From Anagrus nilaparvatae (lineage: Eukaryota > Arthropoda > Insecta > Hymenoptera > Mymaridae): a DNA stretch of 64,000 nucleotides. Positions 1-11,081 of the stretch are shown piece after piece (within the stretch, counting starts at the first letter, position 1; each line of letters begins with the position of its first letter). The notes beneath the pieces were generated by a model. It had not been told where the DNA came from and did no database searches. It was given only the letters and a program-made list of their open reading frames with translations. The position numbers and the translations under genes are program-made. Location: positions 1,116,001 to 1,180,000 of the forward strand of contig JAKSXM010000272.1 in NCBI GenBank assembly GCA_022575985.1. Direction: 5' to 3'.

Positions 1-2
1 TC

Positions 3-914
3 TCATCCGGCGATGTGGCAATCAAAGTCACTATGTATCCAAGATTTGATCCTGATAATCAAACTATTAGTACACAAGCAGCCTACACCATTGATTGCGA
101 ACTCGGTTCACGAAATTTTACTATGAAAGATTTAATACCAATCTTCTTTGAATATAGAGACGTAAGGTATTTCAAATCTAGAAAGTTTTACGACGAAACT
201 GAACCGCTACACGCCTTCGTCAAAATATTATACCACGATAAAAAATTTCTTGATATTTTTTCTGCATATGAACGAGATGAAGAGACTGGAGAAATCTTCA
301 ATGATTCTTATTATCTAGTCAATTTACAACAATTTTCGTACGGTGGAAATGGATTTGCTTTACCAAGAAACATGGCAATGTGCTCATCCTGCCCAATGGT
401 AGTTTGGACAAATCGTTTCTGTCCTGAATGTGTACATAGAAGAATAACAGCTGATAAAATGAAATATCGTGGAATGTATTGTCAATGTACCTGGAAATAC
501 GGAGAACAATCAACTGTTTGTGTTCTATGTTACAAAGATGGTCTTGTTGGTAATCATTTCTTCCGTTACTTAACGACGGACCTGCCTTTTCACACGATCA
601 CATTAAAGAATTTAAACTGTTACCGATCCTTATATCGAAACTCTATATTCTTCGACCAATTTCGGTTTGGGTTTTGGTGCAAAGAATGTATACAAGACAA
701 ACGTCACGAATTAATATGTATGTATCCAGTGTTACTAAAACCTGGTCTACTGTTCCATATCATCACTAGTAAAGAAATTCGAACCACCTGTCTATTTTGT
801 CATGATACATTGATTTACTTCGAAAAAACTAAACATTGTGATGAGTGTAGAATCTACTCAACAAGAAGAATAGAAGATCTGATGCGTGATCAATTTTACA
901 TTATTGACTCTTAA
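3..914 (+). CDS. Cysteine-rich, probably zinc-binding protein; 5' end outside window
   Basis: The reading frame is open from the left edge of the window to a TAA at 912-914. The first in-frame ATG is at 33, but the frame continues upstream of it, so the true start or an upstream exon is probably outside. About 300 residues are visible. The C-terminal two thirds carries paired cysteines spaced like zinc ribbons or treble clefs: C-X2-C-X9-C-X2-C, then C-X1-C-X10-C-X2-C, then an isolated C-X2-C, then C-X2-C-X12-C-X2-C close to the end. There is no signal peptide or membrane segment. I do not recognise the family. Apart from the BEL pol it is the only long undamaged frame in the window, which argues that it is a functional gene. 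It could be a host gene, or one of mobile-element or viral origin; the sequence does not decide. Confidence 0.6.
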   Translation, partial: SSGDVAIKVTMYPRFDPDNQTISTQAAYTIDCELGSRNFTMKDLIPIFFEYRDVRYFKSRKFYDETEPLHAFVKILYHDKKFLDIFSAYERDEETGEIFNDSYYLVNLQQFSYGGNGFALPRNMAMCSSCPMVVWTNRFCPECVHRRITADKMKYRGMYCQCTWKYGEQSTVCVLCYKDGLVGNHFFRYLTTDLPFHTITLKNLNCYRSLYRNSIFFDQFRFGFWCKECIQDKRHELICMYPVLLKPGLLFHIITSKEIRTTCLFCHDTLIYFEKTKHCDECRIYSTRRIEDLMRDQFYIIDS

Positions 915-999
915 AATATTTGTATTGTGTGTGTATTTAAGTTGGTTATCTTAGATTTTAGGTTAACATAAAAATGAAAGAAATTGGCCGTCGCGATTG

Positions 1000-1035
1000 A
1001 GATTGTTTAAACCTAATAAAAGGTATAAACAATCT
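1000..1035 (+). promoter_or_regulatory. Hairpin presenting AATAAA as its loop (candidate poly(A) signal)
   Basis: Two 15-nt arms, 1000-1014 (AGATTGTTTAAACCT) and 1021-1035, are complementary with one mismatch. The six loop bases are exactly AATAAA (1015-1020). It lies 86 nt after the stop codon of the cysteine-rich gene, a suitable place for its polyadenylation signal. The structure is seen directly; the function is inferred. Confidence 0.45.
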
Positions 1036-1050
1036 TCTTAAGCATGGGGA

Positions 1051-2073
1051 TGTTACGTCCTGCGTACCTATAAAATTTTTGAAAATTATTTTTATTTAAA
1101 ATTTATGGAAGTTAATCTCTTTTTAAATGAGATAAAAACACGAGATTCGAATGGAATTATAGTGAATTCTTTTTATTTTAATTAATTGCTCTTTCTAAGA
1201 ATTTACTATAACCCTTCGGCGGCTCGTGTTTAGTTTATGTCGCTTTATAAATTTTCCTTCCTTTTTATTAATTGATATCATAAAACCTCATGTCTAAGGA
1301 ACCGAATCTTCCCGAATAAAAGTTTCATTACGAGATTTCCTAATATGGAAATCTCCGGCTTTCCGAACCGCCGAAAAATCTGCTTAAATACGGACTTCAA
1401 TAGAGGCAAAACAGCTTTTATCTTTAAAATTTTATCGAGTAAAGATCATTTCAAACAGTCGGCATAATTTCTTTCCTTAACTTAAATTTTTAGATTTTAG
1501 AAATTTCTCTATTAATATTTTATTTTTTTTTGAATTAGACTTAGAATATTTTCTTATTTATGAAATAAAATAATTTAAAAGTACTTTAAATTATTTTGTT
1601 TCAATAGGAAATTTAATTGTTCAAATTTAATATTAATAAAACTTATAATATAAATTTTCATATATGTCATAATGTCGTAATAAATATAGTTAAAGATACG
1701 TACAATTATATAAGATTTGTAGAATAATCATTTTATAGTTTTTGTGTTAAATTAAAGGTATAATTTTACCAGAATTATCTTAATTTCTTTACGGACCTCT
1801 AAGTATTTCCATTTAAATTCCTGAACATTTTCTGTCAAACGATACTACAAATTCAAATCGAGAACCAGAAAACAAGGTAATTATCAATCTCATTTTAATC
1901 ATTTCAGTAAATACTTTGTTTAATAATAAGTTTATAAAGGCAAGTCAACCGATCCCTGAATAACGATCTTTCCGACCGTTATTCTAAAAATTTGTTGTTT
2001 AACTAAAATCAAACTTAAACAAACGATTTTTGAATTGTTTATTTAATTTAATCGTCCATATCCAGACGTAACA
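1051..2073. repeat. Possible solo LTR (1.02 kb)
   Basis: The segment begins TGTTACGTCC and ends GACGTAACA, so it has the TG...CA ends and short inverted termini typical of Ty3/gypsy LTRs. The flanking 4-mers are GGGA (1047-1050) and GTGA (2074-2077), an imperfect target duplication. No internal retrotransposon sequence or second LTR was seen. Boundaries are by eye only. Confidence 0.35.
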
Positions 2074-2285
2074 GTGAATATATCTTGAATACAATATTTG
2101 TATATAACAGATTAATTATTAACGCGTGACCGGTCGTACAAAAGAGTAAAACGGAAGAGAGAGGAGCTAAAAGACATCGATCAATCGTGAGTCCTTTTAA
2201 TCCCTCTCTTTAATATTAATTACTAAAATCGTGCGTGAAGCGCCGTCTTTTAACGTTAAAATTAGAAGTACTATAATAACTGAAC

Positions 2286-2439
2286 AATAATTAAATATTG
2301 TATGCAACTATAAAAGTATGCATGGACTATTGTATGTTATTTACACTGTTTTTATATACATTGCGCGGTGTAAGTTTTATACATGTGTAAGATAAAATTC
2401 TTACTTGTCAATACATAAATCAATAATACTCAATATTAT
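2286..2439. repeat. Left arm of Penelope inverted repeat
   Basis: Reverse complement of 3563-3715, with only scattered mismatches and short indels. It lies on the 3' side of the endonuclease frame. Confidence 0.8.
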
Positions 2440-2583
2440 CATAGACATCTATGATTAATTCTAAATACTAATATAAGATATACCTTAAAATTGTATAGAA
2501 CATCTACCTTATCATATCATGTTATTATTTTGTTATAAATAGATAAGTTTACAATAAGCTAGATTTACTTTATTTGATTCTTC

Positions 2584-3597
2584 TTATTTATTTAAATCGT
2601 TCTTTTGACTTTTTGTATGAAAAGATTCTGAAAAGATCCGTTTATGATAATGTTGTTCTGTATCTAAAACCTTTACCCCTTTCCAATTAAATCTATGACC
2701 TAATTTTCTATGTTCTGTGACTACATTGTGTTTATCGGAATCTAGTTTCCAATTATCAAAATGTTCACTAATTCTGACACCTAATTCTCTTTTTGTATCT
2801 CCAACATAAGTAACATCGCTATTTTTGCATTCTATTTGATAAACTTTATGTGTTTGTTGGAACTTATTTAATTGGTCTTTGCCTCTTATGATTAAATTGC
2901 TTAACATATAATTAGGTTTAGGTGTTACATTAACATTATAAGGTTTAACTGCTCTTTTTATTCTATAAAATAAATTGTTGTTGTTCTGAGGAATACATAA
3001 ATTCATTTTATTATTATTTATATTATTAAGATTGGCTACATCATTGTAGTTCTTTTCATTATAATGTAAAGAGTCAAGTCTTTTTTGAATATAATAATTA
3101 ATGAATTTATGAGGATATGAATTGCTTATTAAAAAAGATTTAATTTTACTCAAGTTTTCTTTATGAAATCTCTTATCAGATAGTTTATAGACTTTGTCAA
3201 CTGATGTAAAGACCATAGCTATTTTTTGAGCTTTTGTATGGCAGGAATCGAAGTTTAAAAATCTATTGGAAGAAGTATTTTTTCTATACCAATTGTATAA
3301 AATTTAGCTATTGTTATTAATTAAGGTTAATTCAAGAAAGTTAATGCATTTATTATTCTCAAGTTCATGAGTGAATTTTAAATTACTATTATATGAGTTA
3401 AATATTTTTAAAGTGTAATCAATTTTTTCTTTAGGTATACAGGTTAAGATGTCATCAACATACCTAAAGTAAAAAATAGGAGTATAATTTAACTTTTTTA
3501 TACATTTTTCCTCCAAATTTGCCATAACAATATCTGCTAGGATAGGGGATACAGGAGACCCCATAATATTGAGTATTATTGATTTATGTATTGACAA
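2584..3597 (-). pseudogene. Penelope-like RT-GIY-YIG endonuclease, truncated and interrupted
   Basis: The RT part (3597-3304) contains MGSPVSPILADIVM followed by the catalytic YVDD box (FRYVDDIL). The endonuclease part (about 3290-2584) carries the GIY-YIG core VYQIECKNSDVTYVGDTKRE with the following ISEH. Both parts share one frame, separated by a single TAA at 3304-3306. The linker after it is still family-like (WYRKNTSSNRFLNF). In intact elements this protein reverse-transcribes the element RNA and nicks the target. Here the N-terminal fingers and most of the palm are lost, so the copy is inactive. Residues 1-11 of the visible frame come from the inverted repeat and not from RT. Confidence 0.8.
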
Positions 3598-3715
3598 GTA
3601 AGAATTTTGTCTTACACATGTATAAAACCTACACCGCGCAATGTATATAAAAACAGTGTAATAACATACAATAGTCCATGCATACTTTTATAGTTGTATA
3701 CAATATTTAATTATT
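3563..3715. repeat. Right arm of Penelope inverted repeat
   Basis: Reverse complement of 2286-2439. Its inner end is fused into the RT frame, which marks the truncation point of the element. Confidence 0.8.
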
Positions 3716-3805
3716 TAATATGTAAACATCTAATTTTTAGTCTATGTGGTAAATATTGTGTAAATAATTTTTTAAATATATTAGTAATTAATGTATTTTA
3801 TTATT

Positions 3806-3866
3806 TATAGTTCTGATGATGGAGTGAAAAATCTCCGAAATATTGACAAATTTATATTTTTATTTT
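3806..3866 (+). ncRNA. Hammerhead-ribozyme-like core beside the Penelope element
   Basis: CTGATGA at 3813-3819 is followed by a four-base stem (GGAG at 3821-3824 with CTCC at 3833-3836) and then GAAA at 3837-3840, the conserved order of a hammerhead core. A short ATAT/ATAT stem III can follow. Stem I is not convincing by eye. Hammerhead motifs have been described in Penelope-like terminal repeats (established knowledge), which favours this reading. Activity is unproven, and one unpaired base lies between the core and stem II. Confidence 0.4.
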
Positions 3867-3939
3867 TCAAATAAAAATTTTTTTGCTGGAAGACATCGAG
3901 TTTTTTCATTTATTATTTAAAATATGTGCTGCGTAAACT

Positions 3940-4735
3940 ATTCAAAAAAAATTATTGTATTTTTTTAATTTTATTATTAAAAAAATTAAAAAAAAAAAAT
4001 TTCGAAAAATTACATATAAGATGGAGAAATCCTTTAAAACCATAATTCTGGATATTAGTACTTTTATAGAAATAAATTAAGTATTAAGTCCAAAAAGAAA
4101 AAAAATTATTATGTTTTTTTAATTATTTTATACAAAAAATTTTGAAAAAAAAAATTTCAAAAAATTACATATCAAATGGAGAAGTCCTTTAAAAATAATG
4201 ATTCTGGATATTAGAACTTTCCTAGAAATAAATTAGGTATTACGTCCAAAAAGAAAAAAAATTATTGTATTTTTTTAATTTTTTTATTAAAAAAATTTTG
4301 AAAAAAAAAAAATTTTGAAAAATTACGTATCACATGAAATAATTAATTAAATACGATTATTATAAATATTCATACTTTCGTAGAAAAACATTAAGTACTA
4401 GATCCTGAAAAAAAAATTGGCATTTTTTATATTTTTTGGCGGCAAAAATTTTGAGAAAAAAATTTTCAAAAAATTAAGTATCAGGTCCAAAAAATTACTT
4501 TTATAGAGGTTCTTAAAACTAGTACTTCCATGGAAGCAAATTATGTACTACGTTCAAAGAAAAAAAAAAAATCGGTGTTTTTTGTATTTTTTTATGAAAA
4601 AAATTTTGGGAAAAAATTTTCAAAAAATTAAGTATCAGATTCGAAATATCGAGTAAAAACCATACTTTTAAATATAAGTACTTTCGTGGAAATAAATAAG
4701 GTATTACATCCAAATTAAAAAAAAAAAAGTACCTC
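3940..4735. repeat. A/T-rich tandem array, unit about 130-150 bp
   Basis: At least five diverged units share the order: long A tracts, a phrase like GATGGAGAAGTCCTTT, GGATATTAG, AATAAATTAGGTATTA, then a T-rich tract. The same unit occurs in the opposite orientation at about 23540-24130, so this is one end of a dispersed composite repeat and not a local expansion. Confidence 0.6.
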
Positions 4736-4774
4736 GAGCTTTTTTGGTGAAAAAAATTTTGAAAAAAAAATTAG

Positions 4775-4960
4775 GTCTTAATGTCGTGTTCGCTGTGAAA
4801 TATCACCGGTTACAGTGCGACACACACACACACAGACAGACTTTTTTTAAAAACCGGTTTTTTAGCTTCCTGAGGTCTCAACACGTGCTTATATGCCAAA
4901 ATATCGAAAATCACAATTTCACCTATCACAAAGGTTCCTCTATGAGGAACCAAAATTTCA
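4775..4960 (+). repeat. Hinge segment of the composite foldback repeat family
   Basis: The segment contains a CA microsatellite, an ACCGGTTTTTTAGCTTCCTGAGG block, and a GGTTCCTCTATGAGGAACC self-complementary end. Reverse-oriented relatives lie at 21930-22025 and 63150-63390. It joins the tandem array on its left to unique DNA on its right. Confidence 0.55.
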
Positions 4961-5615
4961 TTATTTTCTTTTATCTTCTATTTTATAACTTCCAGTGGAT
5001 ATATGTATCGTTTCAAATCCAGTAACATAAAATCTTTTATAATCCAAATTAGGAATGGAATTAAATGTTAATAATTCTAATAGCATGAGCGTAATTTTAA
5101 TAGTACAAAAGTTTAATAGGTGGGAAAAAATAACTTTCAAGTACAGAACACTTGCTCAATAGACAATAACAATTGACTCACTCATAATAGTTGTTTAAGA
5201 AAAACTGAAATGAATATTTTAAAAACATTCAATTTATATTTTTTTTTGTATATTTTAAAGTTGACTGCATAAAAATTTTAAAAGTAAATGTCCAAATATA
5301 GAATTATTAAATTTAGATGATTTTAAAATTATATTTTATATTCTTGATTTTCAAATAATTCACTAGTTTCTCAGGAGGCCTTAAATTACTAAAGCTGTCA
5401 AAATATATTATATCGTTGCCGCGTTTCTTATATGCTAGTCAATGAATTCCTGCATTTTTAATTTTATCTAAGTTTATTATCTCTAATTCATTTTTATGTG
5501 ATCTACTTGAAGAAAGAGAATCTCGCATAAAAACTCATTTTAAATTTGGCATTTTTAAAATTTTTTACAATTTTAAAATACCAATATTTGTCTGTGAACG
5601 CGCGCAAATTTGCAA

Positions 5616-5913
5616 CTATGTTTTTTTTTCATTTTTATTTTTAGCAGCAGCAAAGTTTTCATTATGCATTCTTAATCCATGAGCTTTATATTGTTTTAAG
5701 TAAAGGCCTTTACCAAGAGAAACTTGCTCCATAGCAACATTGTGTCTTTTTGCTTCCTCTAATTGTTTTTTTACTGTATTTACCTCGCTTATAGCTTTAC
5801 AATACCAGTAACTTCACCCGTTAATACACCTAATGCACTTAATCCAGCAAATATTGGTACAAGCGGTAAAACTCCTCCAAGTTTATAAGGAAGAGATGTG
5901 ACTCGGGCTTTGT
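5616..5913 (-). pseudogene. Remnant of a small glycine-rich membrane-active protein
   Basis: Reading leftward, the first frame (from about 5913) gives a proline/lysine stretch, then a hydrophobic glycine-rich helix with the core LGGVLPLVPIFAGLSALG. A one-base deletion near 5808 then breaks the frame. The next frame continues with a basic amphipathic helix (KKQLEEAKRHNVAMEQ) and GKGLYLKQYK, ending at the TAG at 5616-5618. Hydrophobic-helix plus charged-helix layouts like this resemble small membrane-active proteins of adenovirus-like and Maverick-like elements, and I recall similar ORFs repeated in insect genomes; that assignment is from memory, not from a search. There is no neighbouring capsid gene, so it is an isolated fragment. 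Confidence 0.45.
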
Positions 5914-6199
5914 TAATTTTTTTTTACCTCCATAATTTTTTACTGATTTGCGTACTGCTTTTAATGCTAGGCTTGAACAAATTTAAATCCGATGAAAAAT
6001 TACCTCGAATTTTTTTTTTAGTAGATTTATATATGATGTAAATAGTATGTAAAAGCAGATTCCCCGAGGGATTATATTTTTTTTGTGGGTGGGTGTGAAT
6101 TTTTGGTAGATTAGAGATGCAATATTTTTGAAATTTTTTTTTATAAATATTATTATTTAAACAAATATTTGTACTCAAATATGAATGAAAAACTATCTT

Positions 6200-6315
6200 T
6201 GCATATGAATATACTTAATTTTGTGTGTATGTTGGTATGTGTGTACGTATATGCGCTTGTAAGTGTGAGTGTGTACGTATATGTGACTTTATGTGTGTTT
6301 GTGTGTGCATTTATG
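6200..6315. repeat. TG/TA-rich low-complexity tract
   Basis: Imperfect GTGTGTACGTATATG repeats. The short open frame across it is compositional and not a gene. Confidence 0.6.
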
Positions 6316-6544
6316 TGTAAACATATTTTTGGAAGAGTTGAAAATCTAAATAACTTTAGAAAATTTAATTATAGAGAATAAATTTTATTAAATAAAAAAC
6401 ATATTTTTTATTTCTACGTAAAATAAGAAATGATTTTCAAGGAAAACCCACTCCAGAAGAAAAGAAAACTTCTTTTTACGATAAAATTTAACCAAATTAT
6501 CGTCAATTTAAGATTTTACTTAAATTTCTCTTAAAAAAGATTGT

Positions 6545-6660
6545 GTAACACTGTATTTCCGCAATAATTAATAAATAAATAATAATATGATTAAAATAAA
6601 TTTAATTTTGTACTTTGCTAAAATACAGTATTACTCTGAAAAAAAAGAGAAGGGGATTTT
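6545..6660. repeat. LTR-like dispersed repeat, copy 1
   Basis: Starts TGTAACACTGTATTTC and shares about 115 bp with 11117-11232 in the same orientation. No primer-binding site lies beside this copy. From here to about 8780 I see no gene: AT-rich DNA with only short chance frames. Confidence 0.45.
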
Positions 6661-8786
6661 TACCTATTTATGTTGAGGTGTAGTATTTAAAGATACACAA
6701 GAATACGACTGGCAGCATGCATTGGTTAAACGGTTAATAAATAAATTTTTATAAGACGATTTATAATTTAGTTTTGATGATTATTAAATTCTTTAATTTA
6801 ATAAGTTTTAGTTGTTAAAAATTATAAAAATATTATATAAAGTTTACGGTGTCCAGACTCATACTATTTTATCATAAATGTATATATACAAATATTTAAA
6901 TACCGGTTTACATAAATTTGTGAAAAAAAAATTCACGACGGTTAGAATTATGAGTGGTTAATCATTTAGTTTTAATTTGTACTCACAGCGCAGTGTCTCC
7001 TTTTCTTCTATCAAAAATATTGATACCAAATACAATGTCCCGACGTATGAACCTTTCTGAAGTGACACCTACTGATGAAATGCAATTTTTCTGCACAATA
7101 GCTATTTTTCTCTCTTCTATTTTCTTTAGAGTATTTTTCATCATCACTCATTTAATTTCATATTAATTATGAGGTCACATTACGCGGGCCAAATCAAAGA
7201 TGCGACTATGTCGTAATACGTTCCAGTAAATTTAAACGACTCCAGCTCTCGGAAAATTACTGCGATTAAGACATATAGAATTAAGGTGGTCATTCAAAGC
7301 CCTATCGTTCTTAAGATTCCGTGATTAACCCATTTTGTGGCCATGCCCCTAGAATCTGTACAACATTTAGTTCTTCCTTAACTAATCAGGTACTACAATT
7401 AATCTTCTTCGTGTTGGTACTTTTAAGCTCTTGCGACAATTGAATCCGAAATTTGAAATTTCAAGTATAATTCCGCATACATAGCGCTTTATTCCATAAA
7501 ATTTTATGATTCAACTAGGACCCACCAGTTGTAATTCTAATTCGATGAAAAAATTTCTAAGATTTTCTTATAACTAATTTTTATTCTAACTATAACCAAA
7601 TAATAATCTAAGATCACTTTTTGGCATGAAAGCAAATAAACTGTAGAGAACAACATTTTGTCTCAATAATCCAACACTTTCAAGGCGGGAAAAGAGAGAA
7701 ACCTGTAATTATGCTCTTTGGCATAAAAGTATTAAACCTGATGAGATTGTAGCTAAGAATCTCATTACCAACACACGCTTTTATGGCAAAAGGAACGAAA
7801 CCTGAATAATTAATATGGCGCCAAAAACACCTAAATATGCAAACGTCTAGAATAACCCTATAAAGGCTAGCACGAAATGCAATATTATATCCACTCTTGC
7901 TCTGATATTTGACTGTCACATCTGACCGTCAACGAAAACTTCCAAATTTTTGCAAAAAAGGCAAGATGATTTTTCAAAGTTAATGAACTTGATATTTCAA
8001 GTTTTACAACTGATTGACCTAAATTTCCGTGAAAAAAAATTTCTTTTTTCGCATTGTTGAGATAATTCAACTTTTAAACAAGCTAAAAAAAGTGAGGTAA
8101 CACCCCCTTCCTAAATCTTCATTAAGATGTTTTACAAAAATGTTATTTTATGTAATATACAAAATATAAATTCGCAAAAAAAAATTTTTATAATTTATGC
8201 TGATTTGAATTTAAAAAAAAAATCACACACATTCATTCATTTAATCTTAAATAATTTGAAATTTTTTTAGTTTCTGGAATTTTTCCTTAATAATTATAAA
8301 AGCCCATAAATATGGATAAATTGGTTAATTATATTTTATGATATAGTTTTAGCGAAAGAATATTTCTTAATTTGAAAAATAGCACTTAAAATTATTTAAT
8401 TCCTATACAAAAATTGCAAATATTGTACAAATTTCAGAAAAGTCTCCATATACATTAAATCAAATAAATTTTATCCATTAAAATTTTATAGACTTCCTAA
8501 CTATAAATATTTAATTTTACTGCAAAAGCAGTTTATAAAACTTTCTATTTTAATTTGAAGTTTAAAATTTTTACTGATATTTTATTTTAACAAGATATTT
8601 AATAAAAAAATTTTCATTGCACATTATTATAAGAAGTGTCCATATATACTATATATCTTACATTTATTAAACTTTCGAAAAGATTAAGGATAGCTTCATA
8701 TATTTTTTTAATTATTTTAATTTAAGTTCAATAAAATGATATATTTTTAACAAGTACTTGCTGACAGGTTATTACATTTGTTTTTT

Positions 8787-10395
8787 TTAGGCCCCTTCAG
8801 AGAAGGGGCCTTTTTCGTAGACCGAGGAGAATGCTTTTACGTATGCCATACACCGCGTACTGTATGGTTATGTGGGACTCAACCTCAAATTTAGGGTAAT
8901 ACCCTCTAAACTCCTCACCCTCCTGCATTTATGACAATATCATAGAATCCGGACCGGGACTCTCTGTTTAGGTAATACTTCAGTCCGGAAAAAATGCAGC
9001 CAAGGCATTTCTTCGCCATACCCTGTCAATAAAGGAGGAGTTTCCTATGAGAATAAACCTTCCTCCTTTTTTTAATCAGTGTCGCCCGTACGTACTCTGC
9101 CACACTGTACCAGTTCACGGTACTGCGTTACATTTACGGTACTGCGCAACATTTCCGGGACGACTCCTTCTGGCCTCCATTCATCGAAGGGCGTTCGCCC
9201 CTCAGCGAAGTGAGGACACCTAAAAAAGGTGTGCTCAGCGGTATCCGGAACGCTCGGGCAATGTAAGCATTCCGGAGATGCCACCTTGCGCCACTTGAAA
9301 AGCATATCGTGGAAATAACCGCCACCAGTAAGGAACTGTGTGAGGTAGAAGTCTACCTCCCCATGAGCACGATTCATCCAGCTTTCCAAGTCGATGATAA
9401 GGCGGTGCGTTCAACGTCCCCTCGGGTCACCATTCCAACTATACTGCCAATATTCCATTGTGCGGGAGCAAGCGCGAACGAAGGCTACGTCGCGCATTTC
9501 TTCCTCACGGTTATAGATCACCTGCCTTTCCAAGGCAAGCAGATCGATGGGAATCACCCGAGCCACTACCTGGATTGCTGGCTCTGATACAGTCTTGTAC
9601 GAGCAAGCGATTCAAAGTGCCCCCTGCCTCTGTACTGCCTTTAGTTTCTTGCAGTACTTTTTTATGCGAACATTTTCCGCCCACACCTCTGCACCGTAGA
9701 GCAAGATAGAGTTGACTGTCGTCATGAACAGCCTCTTCTTCCCTGATCTGGGACCGCCGATGTTCGTCATCAGCCACGAGAGGGATTTTGTCACCCGGTC
9801 AGCCTTTTCACAGGCCTGTTGGAATTGTCTATTGTAGGTCAACTTGTTATCCAAGAAGACACCCAAATATTTGACCGATGGTTTTGTCTGGATCATAAGG
9901 GGATTATCTCCGTCATCAAAGCTGACGCCAAATATGGTATCAACCCTTCTCTGGGTCAGAAGGACAATCTCCGTTTTCGGAACTGCCAGTCTAAATCCGT
10001 GATCCAGCTATTGAAAAGGCGCATGGCCTCATCCAAGGTATTCTGCTGGTCCTCTGTCTCTCGAGCTGTTATTATTAGAGCAACATCATCCACGTATCCG
10101 ATCATGGAGCATTCATCCGGAAGCTGAATCTTTAGCAAGCCGTCGTAAAAGGCATTCCACAGATCAGGACCCAGAAATGAACCCTGCGCTATGCCTGCGC
10201 TTAATACTTTACCTCTTGTGCCATTGAGCGTGTTTCAGCGCAGGTATCAGTCCCGGAGGTAATCTCTGAGTATATTTCTCAGATAATCTGGAACTCTGAA
10301 TACATATCGTCCCACTTAGCCGAGTTGAATGCGTTTTTCACATCCAACGTGACAAGCAGGACGTCCGGTTTAATATCCGACCGCACTTGGTTACT
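8787..10395 (-). pseudogene. R1-clade non-LTR retrotransposon fragment, 3' half of ORF2
   Basis: Reading from 10395 leftward, the reverse transcriptase begins at motif A (LLVTLDVKNAFNSAKW, typical of the R1 clade). It continues through AQGSFLGPDLWNAFYDG and reaches the YVDD box at about 10110 (MIGYVDDVALII). The thumb follows (VKYLGVFLDNKL), and then the C-terminal cysteine cluster C-X2-C with downstream H and C (KVASPECLHCP...EHTFFRCPHF), ending with a stop at 9072. At least three frameshifts or stops break it. The 5' part, including the endonuclease and ORF1, is absent, as expected for 5' truncation during insertion. The 3' untranslated region extends to an A-rich tail at about 8790. Confidence 0.8.
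8790..8810 (-). other. 3'-terminal hairpin of the R1-type element
   Basis: GGCCCCTT and AAGGGGCC are perfect 8-bp arms around a 5-base loop, next to the A-rich 3' end. The second copy (24.4-25.2 kb) keeps the same 3' terminal sequence in diverged form (AAAAAGGCTCCTTCTCT, about 25190-25207). A stem at this position could be the part of the RNA recognised by the reverse transcriptase (inference). Confidence 0.5.
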
Positions 10396-11081
10396 ACATT
10401 ATTAAATTTTAATACATGTTTTGAATACTAGGGTCAAAAGATTACATTTGTATGGTTATTCACTAGTGTGAACAAAAAAATTATTTTTGATTTACCTTTA
10501 CATAGTTTTTCATAAACTTAAAATATTAATTAATTTTATTTTTATTTAATTTTCAGAATAAATTTTATTATTAATTAGAAGACTACATTTGTAAGGTTTT
10601 TCACCTGTATTGGAAGTTTTAAATTTTTAATAAAATTTTTATAAAAATTAAAATTTTGTTATTTATACTAGAACATGTTTGATGTCATTAATTTCATTTC
10701 AAAAAAATTTTATTTAAATTATATTAGTATTATTTATTTCATAATTATTATCAACAAAAATAACCGTTAAGAAGTTTTCTACATGTGCGTAATACAAAAA
10801 ATTAATTCTCGTTCATATGGATACTGTCTCCGAACCCACTGTTTAATCCTCTAAAATCTTTTGTCTAATAGAGTAAGGCCGAGACATTCCGTGAGCACAT
10901 GGTATTTTTTTAATTGCTTTATTTAAAAAATGTTATCATATTGTTTCATAGTAACATTGTTTACATTGTTGAATTTAATAATTTTTATTAATTTATTAAA
11001 ATTTTTATTTTAACCAAAAAAAATTTTTTTTTTTCCATTTAATTAATTATTTAAATTTAAAATTTTAATTAATTGTACTGT

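Larger units (their letters stand above)
2286..3900 (-). mobile_element. 5'-truncated Penelope-like retroelement with inverted terminal repeats
   Basis: The element contains a partial reverse transcriptase joined to a GIY-YIG endonuclease, the domain pair that defines Penelope-like elements. It is flanked by an inverted repeat of about 154 bp: 2286-2439 and 3563-3715 are near-perfect reverse complements. The RT frame starts inside the right-hand repeat (3597-3563) and becomes recognisable RT sequence only after it, so the 5' part of the ORF is missing and an inverted copy of the element end sits in its place. This arrangement is common in Penelope-like insertions. A hammerhead-like core lies just outside the right repeat. 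The right limit of the element is uncertain. Confidence 0.75.

Noticed and set aside
8787..8815. GC hairpin followed by a T tract resembles a bacterial rho-independent terminator
   Set aside because: The surrounding sequence is an R1-type retrotransposon; the hairpin is at its 3' end on the minus strand.
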